Translations under genes and position numbers: made by a program
Notes under the pieces: generated by a model
Seen by the model: only the letters and a program-made list of their open reading frames with translations
Databases searched by the model: none
What the model was told of the DNA's origin: nothing
Shown here: one piece after another, positions 14,974 through 22,377 of the stretch
Numbering within the stretch: position 1 is the stretch's first letter
Layout of the letters: every line of letters starts with the position of its first letter
Origin: Asanoa ishikariensis
GTDB lineage: Bacteria > Actinomycetota > Actinomycetes > Mycobacteriales > Micromonosporaceae
Reading direction: 5' to 3'
DNA length: 64,000 nucleotides
Assembly: GCF_900107455.1 (NCBI RefSeq)
Contig: NZ_FNQB01000002.1
Coordinates: 1-64,000 of the forward strand

Positions 14974-15019
14974 GACAGGACCGTAGCGCCGGGGTCCGAC
15001 AGTTCCGTAGCCTCGGCGC

Positions 15020-15502
15020 ATGCCTTCGGTGACCCTCCGCCCGGCCCGCGAGGCCGACATCGAGGCGCTCACCGAGATCTGGCACCGCGGCTGGGCCGAC
15101 GGCCATCTCGGCAACGTGCCCGACGCGTTGGTAGCGGTCCGGACCCCGGATACCTTCCGTTCCCGAACCGTCGACGGCCTCCCGCATACGACGGTCGCGC
15201 TGGTCGGCGAGTCGATCGCCGGCTTCGTCAAGGTGGTCGACGAAGAGGTCGAGCAGGTCTACGTCTCCGCCACCCACCGCGGCTCCGGCGTCGCGGGCGT
15301 ACTGCTCGCGGAAGCCGAGCGCCAGGTAGCGGCCGAGGGTTACGCGGAGGCCTGGCTCGCGGTCGCGGCGGGCAACGCCCGAGCGCGCCGCTTCTACGAA
15401 CGCAGCGGCTGGTCAGACGCAGGCCTCTTCGACTACTTAGCCAGCACGGCCGAAGGCCCAATCCCAGTCCCCTGCCACCGCTACGTGAAACCGGTCGCCT
15501 AG
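15020..15502 (+). CDS. GNAT-family N-acetyltransferase
   Basis: A 160-residue GCN5-related acetyltransferase. It begins VTLRPAREADIEALTEIW; the acetyl-CoA-binding motif A is VYVSATHRGSGVAGVLLAEAE, and motif B is WLAVAAGNARARRFYERSGW. The acceptor substrate is unknown. TAGCCT at 15008-15013 is 6 nt before the ATG, so it is probably leaderless. A 10-11-bp hairpin follows the stop. Codons near the 3' end use A in third position more than usual (for example GTA, CCA), a mild version of what is seen in hemB. Confidence 0.9.
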   Translation: MPSVTLRPAREADIEALTEIWHRGWADGHLGNVPDALVAVRTPDTFRSRTVDGLPHTTVALVGESIAGFVKVVDEEVEQVYVSATHRGSGVAGVLLAEAERQVAAEGYAEAWLAVAAGNARARRFYERSGWSDAGLFDYLASTAEGPIPVPCHRYVKPVA

Positions 15503-15509
15503 ACGCGAA

Positions 15510-15543
15510 AGCGCCCCGCACCTCCGAAGAGATGCGGGGCGCT
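15510..15543. terminator. bidirectional terminator
   Basis: 11-bp inverted repeat (15510-15520 with 15533-15543) with a 12-nt loop, between the convergent GNAT gene and the first secreted-family gene. Confidence 0.8.
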
Positions 15544-15555
15544 GGACAACCGGTG

Positions 15556-16089
15556 TCAGATAGTGATGGACGCGCCGTGGGACGTGTTTGCCGGATCGTT
15601 CGTGGCGTCGAGTTGGACGTTCCACTTGGTCGGGAACGTCATGCCCTGGCACTTCACGGTGGCGTCGCCGTGGAGAGTGATCGCGTCGTCGATCGTCACG
15701 ACTACCACCGAGTTCGGCGGAAGCACGATGCCGGGGTTGCCAAGGACCCGCTCGATCAGCCACGTGGCGCAGTCCGGCTTGTCCGCCGCGAGGGGGCCTT
15801 CGATGTCGGTGTAAGGGATGTTGACCGCAGTGATGCTGCTGATCCGGGCTTGGACGTTGTTGTTGGTTGGCGACGCGATCGTGAGTTTCACGTCGGCGGC
15901 GTTGCCTGGCAGTAGCGGCGCGGTGGTCGACCATTCGGCGGTGACCGTGATTTCGCCGAACTTCGCAGCTGCGCCCTGCGCGGTGGCCTGCGGTGCGTAG
16001 TAGAAGGCCGCATATGCGATTCCGCTGGCGGCGATGACGCCCGCGACGGCGAGGGCGGCGGCCAGGATGCGCTTCGAACGCTTCTGCAA
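15556..16089 (-). CDS. secreted protein, member of the local Cys-pair family (divergent member)
   Basis: A 177-residue exported protein. It begins with a basic N-terminus (QKRSKR), a hydrophobic segment and a signal-peptidase-like site after GIAYA, then AFYYAPQATAQG. The mature part shows the traits shared with the three genes at 16817, 17334 and 17821: LLPG, an SPTNNN turn, an isolated Cys (PDCATW), an acidic DDAITL turn, and a final C-x-G-x-x-F (KCQGMTF). The pattern is a small beta-sandwich probably closed by one disulfide. The start is TTG at 16089, chosen because AGGAGA sits 6 nt upstream; longer in-frame extensions lack a ribosome binding site. No known function; the post-signal segment vaguely resembles SipW-dependent TasA/camelysin proteins. 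Confidence 0.78.
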   Translation of the reverse strand: MQKRSKRILAAALAVAGVIAASGIAYAAFYYAPQATAQGAAAKFGEITVTAEWSTTAPLLPGNAADVKLTIASPTNNNVQARISSITAVNIPYTDIEGPLAADKPDCATWLIERVLGNPGIVLPPNSVVVVTIDDAITLHGDATVKCQGMTFPTKWNVQLDATNDPANTSHGASITI

Positions 16090-16816
16090 GGGAGGTCTCC
16101 TAGGGCGTGCCGGCGTTGTCTCGGGCCGGCGCATGTTCATGGCGGGTGTCGCGGACAAACCGGATTTTCCGGCCGGTTGTGGCGACATAGGAGACTCTGC
16201 CCGAACGGGACGAGAACGCGGCATAGAGAACACGGTCCGTGGTTGTTCGCCGACAAGCGGTCCTGCCGGTCGGACCGGATGACCCCGAATGAGTGACCCC
16301 CCTTGAACGCGATAAATGCTCGACCTTGGTTGAGTATTTAAGCAACTAATAAAGCGCACTGATCGTTTTGCTGAATGGCGACAAAGAATCGCTTCGGCGC
16401 CGCGTCGCATTGCGGACCGAAATGGCCCGCGCAGCCGAGCTCGCACGCTCTGGCGCGAGGCGGCGCGACCCCGGCCGTGGGAAGAACTCGCAGGTCAGAG
16501 CGTTTCGCCACGCCGGTCGTTGCTAACGGTGCGATACCTGCTAGGGAAGTGTTTTCCCAGCTCAGAGCGCTATCCGCGACCAGGGAACCACCACGAAACG
16601 GGCTTAACGGGCATATTGGGTCACTCTAAGGGGTTAGGCCTTCAGGGTTTAGTTCTGCTATTTGCGCACAGCAAAGGTCGGACGGTTGCTTGCTTGAACG
16701 ATAAGCGTCTTCTGGGCAAAGTTGTCATCGGCGCCGGACCGCCTCCACCGGGCCGGCGCCGACATAGAGATCGTTCTTTTCGCCCAATCTCAGCACAGCC
16801 CTGAAAGGACTTCGCC
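16090..16816. promoter_or_regulatory. 727-bp divergent intergenic region with AT-rich core and hairpin
   Basis: No gene is supported here. About 16311-16380 is unusually AT-rich (29 G/C in 70 by my count). GGGAA...TTCCC forms a small palindrome near 16544-16558. A 10-bp perfect inverted repeat (16728-16737 with 16753-16762) lies 55 nt before the next ATG and could be a leader hairpin. No riboswitch family was recognised. The region presumably drives both divergent members of the secreted-protein family. Confidence 0.45.
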
Positions 16817-17260
16817 ATGCGCAAGGTCACCAAGCGGACAGTCACCGTCCTCGTCGCCGCAGCCATCACGCTCGGGACGTCGAGTGCCGCTTGGGCGTGG
16901 TGGGAGTTCTCGGGCCGGGCCACCGTCGAGGCCTCGGCCGCGTCGATCAAGCCGATCAAGGTCGAGACGCGGGACGTCAACGGCCTCTACCCGGGTGCCG
17001 AGAAGGACCTGCGGGTCGAGATCTACAACCCGAACCCGTTCCCGGTCGTTATCACGGAAGCCGAGGCAACCGTCCGCACCAGGTCGGAGCACTGCGACGA
17101 CGCGATCAGCGTCGAGCTGCCCAGGCGGCCGGTCCGGGTCGAGCCGGGCCACAAGTCCTACACGTTGGAAGACGCCGTTCGGATGGACCGCGACGTGGAG
17201 CGATGCCAGGGCGCGGACTTCAAGGTGGTCATTTTCTACTCGGGCCAGAACGCGGCCTGA
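16817..17260 (+). CDS. secreted Cys-pair family protein
   Basis: A 147-residue exported protein. The signal segment RKVTKRTVTVLVAAAITLGTS ends near SAAWA and is followed by WWEFSGRATVEASAASI. The mature domain contains LYPG, the NPNPFPV strand, a first Cys (EHCDD), LEDAVRMD and the closing RCQGADFKV. These elements recur in order in the neighbours at 17334 and 17821 and, more loosely, at 15556. AAAGGA lies 7 nt before the ATG. It is the first gene of a five-gene rightward unit. No enzymatic motif exists, so a structural or binding role outside the cell is inferred. Confidence 0.8.
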   Translation: MRKVTKRTVTVLVAAAITLGTSSAAWAWWEFSGRATVEASAASIKPIKVETRDVNGLYPGAEKDLRVEIYNPNPFPVVITEAEATVRTRSEHCDDAISVELPRRPVRVEPGHKSYTLEDAVRMDRDVERCQGADFKVVIFYSGQNAA

Positions 17261-17333
17261 TCGCCGTCGGCGGGTGGCGGAGCCGGTTCGGCCGCGTCAC
17301 CCGCCGAGTCCAGAAATGAACGTAGGAGCGTCC

Positions 17334-17813
17334 ATGCGCAACATGTCCCAGCGCACCGCCATCATCACGCTGGTCGCCGTCATCGTGACGGGCATCGCCA
17401 GCGTGGCGTGGGCGGCGTGGTCGGTTACTGGCCAGGGGACCGCGACGGTGACAGCGGCCGAGGTGACCGCGCTGCAAGCGACGGCCCGGCCGACGGGAAG
17501 CCTGTTCCCGGGCGGCACCGCCGACATCGAGATCCGCGTGACCAACCCGAACGAGTTCGCCGTCGAGGTGCAGTCGTTCGCGCAGTCCCCGGACATCGTG
17601 GTCGACGACGCGCACGCCGCCGGGTGCCCGGCCGGCAACGTGCGGCTCAAGGCGACCAAGAAGCCGATTGGCCAGCGGGTCGAGGCCGACGGTGGCCGCG
17701 AGACGTTCGTGGTCGAGGACGCGGTCGAGATGGTCTACAACGCACCCGAGTCGTGCATGGGCGCTTCCTTCGAGATCACGCTCGCGCTGGCCGGCGTCGG
17801 CCTCCCGGACTGA
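17334..17813 (+). CDS. secreted Cys-pair family protein
   Basis: A 159-residue exported protein with signal segment QRTAIITLVAVIVTGIA and a cleavage-like site around SVAWA, followed by AWSVTGQGTATVTA, which resembles the start of TasA/camelysin-type mature proteins. The mature domain shows LFPGGTADIEI, a TNPNEFAVEV strand, a first Cys (AAGCPAG), VEDAVEM and the closing SCMGASFEI. AGGAG at 17324-17328 supports the ATG at 17334; an in-frame ATG at 17316 has no such site. It is 73 nt downstream of its paralogue and 7 nt upstream of the next. Confidence 0.8.
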   Translation: MRNMSQRTAIITLVAVIVTGIASVAWAAWSVTGQGTATVTAAEVTALQATARPTGSLFPGGTADIEIRVTNPNEFAVEVQSFAQSPDIVVDDAHAAGCPAGNVRLKATKKPIGQRVEADGGRETFVVEDAVEMVYNAPESCMGASFEITLALAGVGLPD

Positions 17814-17820
17814 GGTCTTC

Positions 17821-18267
17821 ATGAAGCTGACGACGGCCCTCGCCGCAGGCGCGCTGGCGCTCGCCTTGGCGGGCGCCGTTGCCACGTCAGGTCCCGCCGG
17901 CGCCGAGCTCAAGCTGACCGGCGACGAGGCGCACACGTTCGTGATCGACGGGACGTCGGTGTCCGGCCTCCACCCGGGCTCCGAGCGGTCGACCGCGCTG
18001 CGGGTCCGCAACCCGTACCCGTTCGACCTGCGGTTGACCCGCCTGCGCGGCGACGTCGTCGACAGCTCCAGCCCCGACTGCCCGGCTCACCCGGGCAACC
18101 TCACCGCCGGCCCGCACCAGGGCCGGCTGCCGCTAACGGTGCGCGCCCGTCAGTCGCGCGATGCCGGTTCGATTCCGATCCGGATGCCCGCCTCGGTGAC
18201 CAACGAATGCTCGGGGGTCACCTTCACCATCCGGATCACCGGTGTAGCCACGAAGGTGAACAAGTGA
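17821..18267 (+). CDS. secreted Cys-pair family protein
   Basis: A 148-residue protein with a classical signal peptide (KLTTALAAGALALALAGAV, cleavage near AGA) but without the Trp-rich post-signal segment of its siblings. The mature domain keeps LHPG, the RNPYPFDLRL strand, a first Cys (SPDCPAH), IRMPASV and the closing ECSGVTFTI. GAGG overlapping the previous stop acts as ribosome binding site, so translation is probably coupled. It overlaps the next gene by 4 nt (GTGA). Function is unknown; the shared pattern suggests a one-disulfide beta-sandwich. Confidence 0.8.
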   Translation: MKLTTALAAGALALALAGAVATSGPAGAELKLTGDEAHTFVIDGTSVSGLHPGSERSTALRVRNPYPFDLRLTRLRGDVVDSSSPDCPAHPGNLTAGPHQGRLPLTVRARQSRDAGSIPIRMPASVTNECSGVTFTIRITGVATKVNK

Positions 18268-19487
18268 AAAGACTGATCGCCACGTCCCCCGCCGTACTCG
18301 GTGGCATTGCCGCTGTCACCCTGGTCGCCGGCGCCGGGGCGGCGATCGCCGCGTGGCGTGTCCAGAGCGACGAGGTCGTGCTGACCGCGGAGACCGCGAC
18401 GCTCTCGCCGGGCAACAAGCCGGCGGTCAGCGCGGCAGGCAACCTGGTGACCGTGTCGTGGACGCCCAACACGTTCGGCGACCGGAAGGTCGACAGCTAC
18501 CGGATCCAGCGCTACGACCTGGCCGGCTCCGTGCAGCAGCCGCGCGGCACCTGCGAGGAGAACGTCGCCAAGGAGTCCTGTGGGGACTCGGGCGTGCCGA
18601 CGGGCTCGTGGCGCTACACGGTCGTGCCGGTCAAGGGCGGCTGGACCGGGCCGGAGAGCGCGAAGAGCGACGCGGTGATCGTCGCCGCTGACGGCAAGGC
18701 CGTGGTGGTGCCCGACCCGGCGGTCGCGAAGCCGGCCGGCCCCGCCGCGGGTCCCGCCGTCGTCGCGATCGGCGACCCCGCCCAACCGGCGGCCACCCCC
18801 GCGCCCGGCAGCCCACCGGCCTGGACCGTGCAGCCAGGTGCCGACGGGGTGCTCGGCACGGACGACACGCTGACCTACGCGGGCGGAGCGCCGGTCGCAC
18901 CCAACGACGTCATCATCGGCTGGGACGGCGGCGCACGCCCCGTCACCGTGGTGGCCGAGGCCGGCGCGCAGCCGGTGCTGACGGTCGACGACGGCGCGAC
19001 CCGGATCTTCGGCCCGCTCGCGGTGCCACCCGCGACGGTGCCCGCCAACCTCACCTTCGACGCGACGCTGGCCGAGGTGAAGGGCCGGATCGTGCTGACA
19101 CTCGGCGCGGTGCGGGTGGCGCCGGCACCGGACGAGGCGGCCACCGCACCCGGCGAGCCGACCGCCGGCACCGACCCGACGACCGGCACGGACACCCCGG
19201 AAACCCCCGGCGCGGCCACGCCGAGCACGGAAACCACCGAGCCGGCCGAGCCGGGCGGCACGCCGAGCACGACCGAGTCGGCCGGCGGCGACCCGAGCGG
19301 CGCCGACCAGCCAGGGACCGGGGGAGACGGCGGCGACAGTGGCAATGGCGGCGACGCCAGCACCGCGGGCACCGAGGGTGAGCCGGACGCTCCGGCCACC
19401 GACACCGCCGCGACCGGAACGCCGGCCGCGGAGGTGACCCCGTCGACGGCCAGCAGCGACCCGGCCGTCGTGCTCGTCGCCGCATGA
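18264..19487 (+). CDS. secreted fibronectin-type-III-like protein with Thr/Pro/Gly-rich stalk
   Basis: A 407-residue exported protein starting with GTG. The signal segment TSPAVLGGIAAVTLVAGAG ends near AIAAW. Residues about 48-133 read as a fibronectin type III-like domain (NLVTVSWTPNTFGDRKVDSYRIQRYDL, then SWRYTVVPVKGGWTGPESAKS), with two cysteines forming a likely loop (GTCEEN and KESCGDS). A second module lies around 195-280. The last 120 residues are low-complexity Thr/Pro/Glu/Gly repeats, like a wall-spanning stalk. No LPXTG motif or C-terminal membrane span is seen. It overlaps both neighbours in frame-coupled fashion and may present or scaffold the small Cys-pair proteins. Confidence 0.75.
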   Translation: MKRLIATSPAVLGGIAAVTLVAGAGAAIAAWRVQSDEVVLTAETATLSPGNKPAVSAAGNLVTVSWTPNTFGDRKVDSYRIQRYDLAGSVQQPRGTCEENVAKESCGDSGVPTGSWRYTVVPVKGGWTGPESAKSDAVIVAADGKAVVVPDPAVAKPAGPAAGPAVVAIGDPAQPAATPAPGSPPAWTVQPGADGVLGTDDTLTYAGGAPVAPNDVIIGWDGGARPVTVVAEAGAQPVLTVDDGATRIFGPLAVPPATVPANLTFDATLAEVKGRIVLTLGAVRVAPAPDEAATAPGEPTAGTDPTTGTDTPETPGAATPSTETTEPAEPGGTPSTTESAGGDPSGADQPGTGGDGGDSGNGGDASTAGTEGEPDAPATDTAATGTPAAEVTPSTASSDPAVVLVAA

Positions 19488-19957
19488 CCGATCCGGCCGG
19501 CGAAGAACCGACGACCCGCGAGGTCACCGCCCGTAACCTCGCGACCGTCCTGAACGGTGTAATCGGTGTGCAGCTCACGCCGAAGAAGGTCCTCGCGCTG
19601 ATCCTCGGGCTCGGCCTGCCCGTCGTGGTCGCGGTCGGCTGGGTGCTCGGTCAGCGCCAGGCCACCGGCACCCCGTCCGACGGTTCGGGTGCGATGGGCA
19701 CCGCGCCGCACGAGCAGGTGCCCTCGCCGGCCGCCCAGTACGACGTCTACGAGGACGCGCCGACGGTGGTGCCGATGGCCAGCACGTCGGCCGTGCCGTC
19801 GCCGCGACCCAAGGACGCCGGACCGAAGAACAGCCAGGCGCCGCAGCCGACGGTCCAGCCGACCGTTGTGCCCGAGGACCAGACGCCGAGCCCGGAACCG
19901 AGCCCTGCGGAGACGACTCCGAGCCCGGAGGAGCCCAGCGCGGAGCCCGAAGGATAA
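19484..19957 (+). CDS. single-span membrane protein with Pro-rich exterior
   Basis: A 157-residue protein with an N-terminal cytoplasmic segment of about 35 residues (EEPTTREVTARNLATVLNGV), one transmembrane helix (VLALILGLGLPVVVAVGWVLG) and an exterior tail of about 95 residues rich in Pro, Ser, Thr and Glu ending in PSPEPSPAETTPSPEEPS. It overlaps the previous gene by 4 nt (ATGA). No enzymatic motif is visible. The topology suggests an anchor that spans the cell wall. Together with the FN3 protein it closes the secreted-protein operon. Confidence 0.72.
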   Translation: MTDPAGEEPTTREVTARNLATVLNGVIGVQLTPKKVLALILGLGLPVVVAVGWVLGQRQATGTPSDGSGAMGTAPHEQVPSPAAQYDVYEDAPTVVPMASTSAVPSPRPKDAGPKNSQAPQPTVQPTVVPEDQTPSPEPSPAETTPSPEEPSAEPEG

Positions 19958-20006
19958 AACCGGCTAAACCGCCCACTGGGCCGGCTGTCGCCCGTACGGT
20001 CAGCTC

Positions 20007-20873
20007 ATGGGCCTGATCCTGGCGATCGTTTCGGCGATCTGCTACGGCGCGGCGTCGGTGTTCCAGGCGATCGCGGCCCGCCGGGCGCCGAGCTCGGACA
20101 CCGTCAGCGCGAAGTCGCTGGTCGGGGTGTTCGCGCAGTGGCCGTACATCCTCGGTCTCGGCCTGGACGGCGCCGGCTTCGTGGCCCAGTTCATCGCCCT
20201 GCGCAGCCTGCCCATCTTCCTGGTGCAGGCGGCCCTGGCGGCCAGCCTCGCGGTGACCGCGGTGATCGCCATCCCGCTGCTCAAGCTGCGGCTCGGCCCG
20301 GTGCAGTGGACCGCGGTCGGTGGCGTCTGCGTCGGCCTCGCGCTGCTCGGCATCTCGGCCGGGCGGGAGAACGCCGACCAGCCCTCCTGGACGTTCCGGA
20401 TCGGCCTGACGATCGCCGTACCCGTGCTGGCCCTGCTGGGTCTGGCCGCCATCAAGCTCAAGGACCCCCTGCGGGCGGCGACCCTCGGTCTGGTCGGCGG
20501 CCTGTTCTTCGGAGTCGTGGCGCTGGCCGCGCGGTCGATCTCGGACGTCGACTTCGTCGACTGGTTCAGCGGCCCGGAGATCTACACGCTGGTCGTCTCC
20601 GGGGCCCTGGCCTTCGTCTTCTACACGATCGGCCTCCAGCGCGCCTCGGTGACGACGGTGACCGCCGGCCTGGTGATCGGCGAGACCGTCCTGCCGTCGG
20701 TGGTCGGCGTGCTGGCGCTGGGCGACAGCACCCGGCGCGGCTTCATCCCGGTCGCGGTGGTCGGTTTCGCGCTCGCCATCGCGTCCAGCCTGATGCTGGC
20801 CAAGTACGGCAGCCTGGAGGAGCCGGAGGACGCGGCCGGGGCGCCGGAGACCGCCGAGCTCCAGGCGGACTAG
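20007..20873 (+). CDS. DMT-superfamily (EamA-like) integral membrane protein
   Basis: A 288-residue membrane protein with about nine to ten hydrophobic segments, beginning GLILAIVSAICYGAASVFQAIAARRA, the standard start of actinobacterial DMT/EamA-like transporters. Repeated five-helix units are visible (FLVQAALAASLAVTAVIAIPLL and VTAGLVIGETVLPSVVGVLALGD). Substrate is unknown. TACGGT lies 6 nt before the ATG, so the transcript is probably leaderless. Its TAG stop is shared antisense with the stop of the peptidase E gene (CTAG at 20870-20873). Confidence 0.82.
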   Translation: MGLILAIVSAICYGAASVFQAIAARRAPSSDTVSAKSLVGVFAQWPYILGLGLDGAGFVAQFIALRSLPIFLVQAALAASLAVTAVIAIPLLKLRLGPVQWTAVGGVCVGLALLGISAGRENADQPSWTFRIGLTIAVPVLALLGLAAIKLKDPLRAATLGLVGGLFFGVVALAARSISDVDFVDWFSGPEIYTLVVSGALAFVFYTIGLQRASVTTVTAGLVIGETVLPSVVGVLALGDSTRRGFIPVAVVGFALAIASSLMLAKYGSLEEPEDAAGAPETAELQAD

Positions 20874-21595
20874 ACCGGCCGGTCGGCGATCACCCGCGCG
20901 TTCAGCGGCCGGTGCACTCCGGGCTCGACCCGGTACGCGTCGGCCCCGGGAGCGGACGTCACGGCCTCGACGAGCTCGGTGCCCACGTAGTGCAGGCCGG
21001 TCCCGTCGTCGGTGGCGTAACCCGCGGGCAGCGTGCCGTCGTCGACCAGGGCCTGGAACAGCGTCCGCCGGGGTTGGTAGGTGTAGTCGTGGTGCACGCC
21101 GTTGCTGTAGGGCAGGAAACCGAGCGCGTCGGTCACGGGGTCCAGGTCGTCTGAGAACGAGTCGGTGGTGCCGCCCGTGTGCCAGCAGATGCTGCCGGCG
21201 CTGCCGCCGCCCAGCACGACGCCGGCCTCCCAGCACTCCCGCATGATCTCGTCGAGCCGGTGCGCCCGCCAGACCGCCAGCAGGTTGACCACGCTGCCGC
21301 CGCTGACCCAGATCAGGTCGCGCGAGAGCAGGAAGGACCGGACGTCACGCACGTTGGGCTGGGGGAAGAGCTGTAAGTGGCTCGGCTCGGCGTCGGGGGA
21401 CTCCCGCAGCACGGTGTAGAGGCTGGCGATCGCGGCCGGGTCGTCGCCGACCGCGGTAGTGACGAAGCAGACCTTGGCGCGGGGTACGCCCGTCAGCGAG
21501 ATCGCGTGGTCGAGGAGGGCGCTGCGCTGGTCAGGCGGCGTACCGGCGGGACGGGCAGCGGGTGAGACGGCGAAGATCTGCGGCGGGCGAGACAC
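20870..21595 (-). CDS. peptidase E-like serine peptidase (family S51)
   Basis: A 241-residue protein of the S51 family, whose characterised members are cytoplasmic dipeptidases specific for N-terminal Asp. The class I glutamine-amidotransferase-like fold shows the nucleophile in GGGSAGSICW (Ser132), the strand LIWVSGGSVVNLLAVW, and the later segment LGFLPYSNGVHHDY with a candidate catalytic His. The start is a GTG with no strong ribosome binding site. It is convergent with the DMT transporter, the two stop codons overlapping on opposite strands. Nothing suggests a wider operon. Confidence 0.85.
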   Translation of the reverse strand: MSRPPQIFAVSPAARPAGTPPDQRSALLDHAISLTGVPRAKVCFVTTAVGDDPAAIASLYTVLRESPDAEPSHLQLFPQPNVRDVRSFLLSRDLIWVSGGSVVNLLAVWRAHRLDEIMRECWEAGVVLGGGSAGSICWHTGGTTDSFSDDLDPVTDALGFLPYSNGVHHDYTYQPRRTLFQALVDDGTLPAGYATDDGTGLHYVGTELVEAVTSAPGADAYRVEPGVHRPLNARVIADRPV

Positions 21596-21861
21596 GCTTG
21601 ATCATCTCAGAAGGACAACCAGCGGGGCGAACGACGCCCACCCCCGTAAGCGTCGCCCGCTCGCCCGCCGGTTTCAGGTGACCGACCGTCCCCCAACGGG
21701 CTGGTCACCGTACCCCCAACGCTTGCGCTCGTCGTGTGCCGGGCCTCGCGGCCTGCGGCTACCCCCAAAAACCCCTTCGAGCGTGGCGCTAACGAGAACG
21801 GTAGTTCTCCACGAGATCAGTGGACAAGCGAGAATGCCTGTCTCGCCCATCACATCGGTCC
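21596..21861. other. 266-bp intergenic stretch
   Basis: Upstream of the peptidase E gene and downstream of the YbjN gene. It contains several C-runs in similar context (TACCCCCAA twice) but no gene, strong hairpin or recognisable RNA element was found. Confidence 0.3.
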
Positions 21862-22377
21862 TTACCGCTCAGTAGGAGAAATCGGCGGGAAGAGATGCGT
21901 GAATGCCTGGAGGTTCGCCGTGGACTCGCCGCGCTTGACGCGCCACTCCCACTCGCGCCGGATCGCCGTGCCGAAGCCGATTTCCAACATCGTGTCGAAC
22001 GAGTCGTCGGCGTAGCTGAGCACCGCGCCGAGCAGCCGGTCGAGCTCGTCCTCGGTCACGCCGGCCAGCCCGGTCCGGCCGGTCAGATAGACGTCACCGA
22101 CCTGGTCGATGGAGAAGGCGACCCCGTACATCCGGGCGTTGCGCTGGAGCAGCCAGGCCCACAGCTCCTCGCGCCGCTCGTCCGGCTGGCGCATCACGAA
22201 CGCCTCGACCCGCAGGGCGTGCTCGCCGACGATCAGGTTGCAGCTCGTCTTGAGCTTGTGGGTGCCGGGCAGGGTCACGACGTACGACAGCTCGCCGGTC
22301 GCCTCGATCGGAAGCTCCCGCTCGGCGCAGACCCGCTCGATCAGCGCCGCGACCTCGGCCGGCGAGGGGCCACTCAC
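21862..22377 (-). CDS. YbjN-domain protein
   Basis: A 171-residue protein with the YbjN (type III secretion chaperone-like) fold: [54 protein letters not shown], then [26 protein letters not shown]. Function in Actinobacteria is unknown. The GTG start overlaps the mshA stop by 4 nt, so the two are translated together. In M. tuberculosis the gene after mshA (Rv0487) has the same character, so linkage to mycothiol synthesis is old. Confidence 0.82.
   Translation of the reverse strand: MSGPSPAEVAALIERVCAERELPIEATGELSYVVTLPGTHKLKTSCNLIVGEHALRVEAFVMRQPDERREELWAWLLQRNARMYGVAFSIDQVGDVYLTGRTGLAGVTEDELDRLLGAVLSYADDSFDTMLEIGFGTAIRREWEWRVKRGESTANLQAFTHLFPPISPTER

Noticed and set aside
16100-16446. N-terminal extension of the secreted protein at 15556-16089
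   Set aside because: An in-frame extension is open, but AGGAGA directly before TTG 16089 and a standard signal peptide favour the short form.
16375-16629. 84-codon frame in the large intergenic region
   Set aside because: No homology-like features, no promoter or ribosome binding site, and codon third positions do not show the G/C bias of real genes.
16500-16810. Possible riboswitch (c-di-GMP or c-di-AMP type) ahead of the secreted-protein operon
   Set aside because: None of the conserved sequence blocks of these classes could be found; only simple hairpins are present.
16500-16816. Sigma-BldN-type promoter before the secreted cluster
   Set aside because: No convincing CGTAAC plus CGTTG pair with correct spacing was found by eye.
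18160-18185. tRNA T-arm-like sequence GGTTCGATTCC
   Set aside because: It lies inside a coding region, and no acceptor or anticodon stem can be paired around it.
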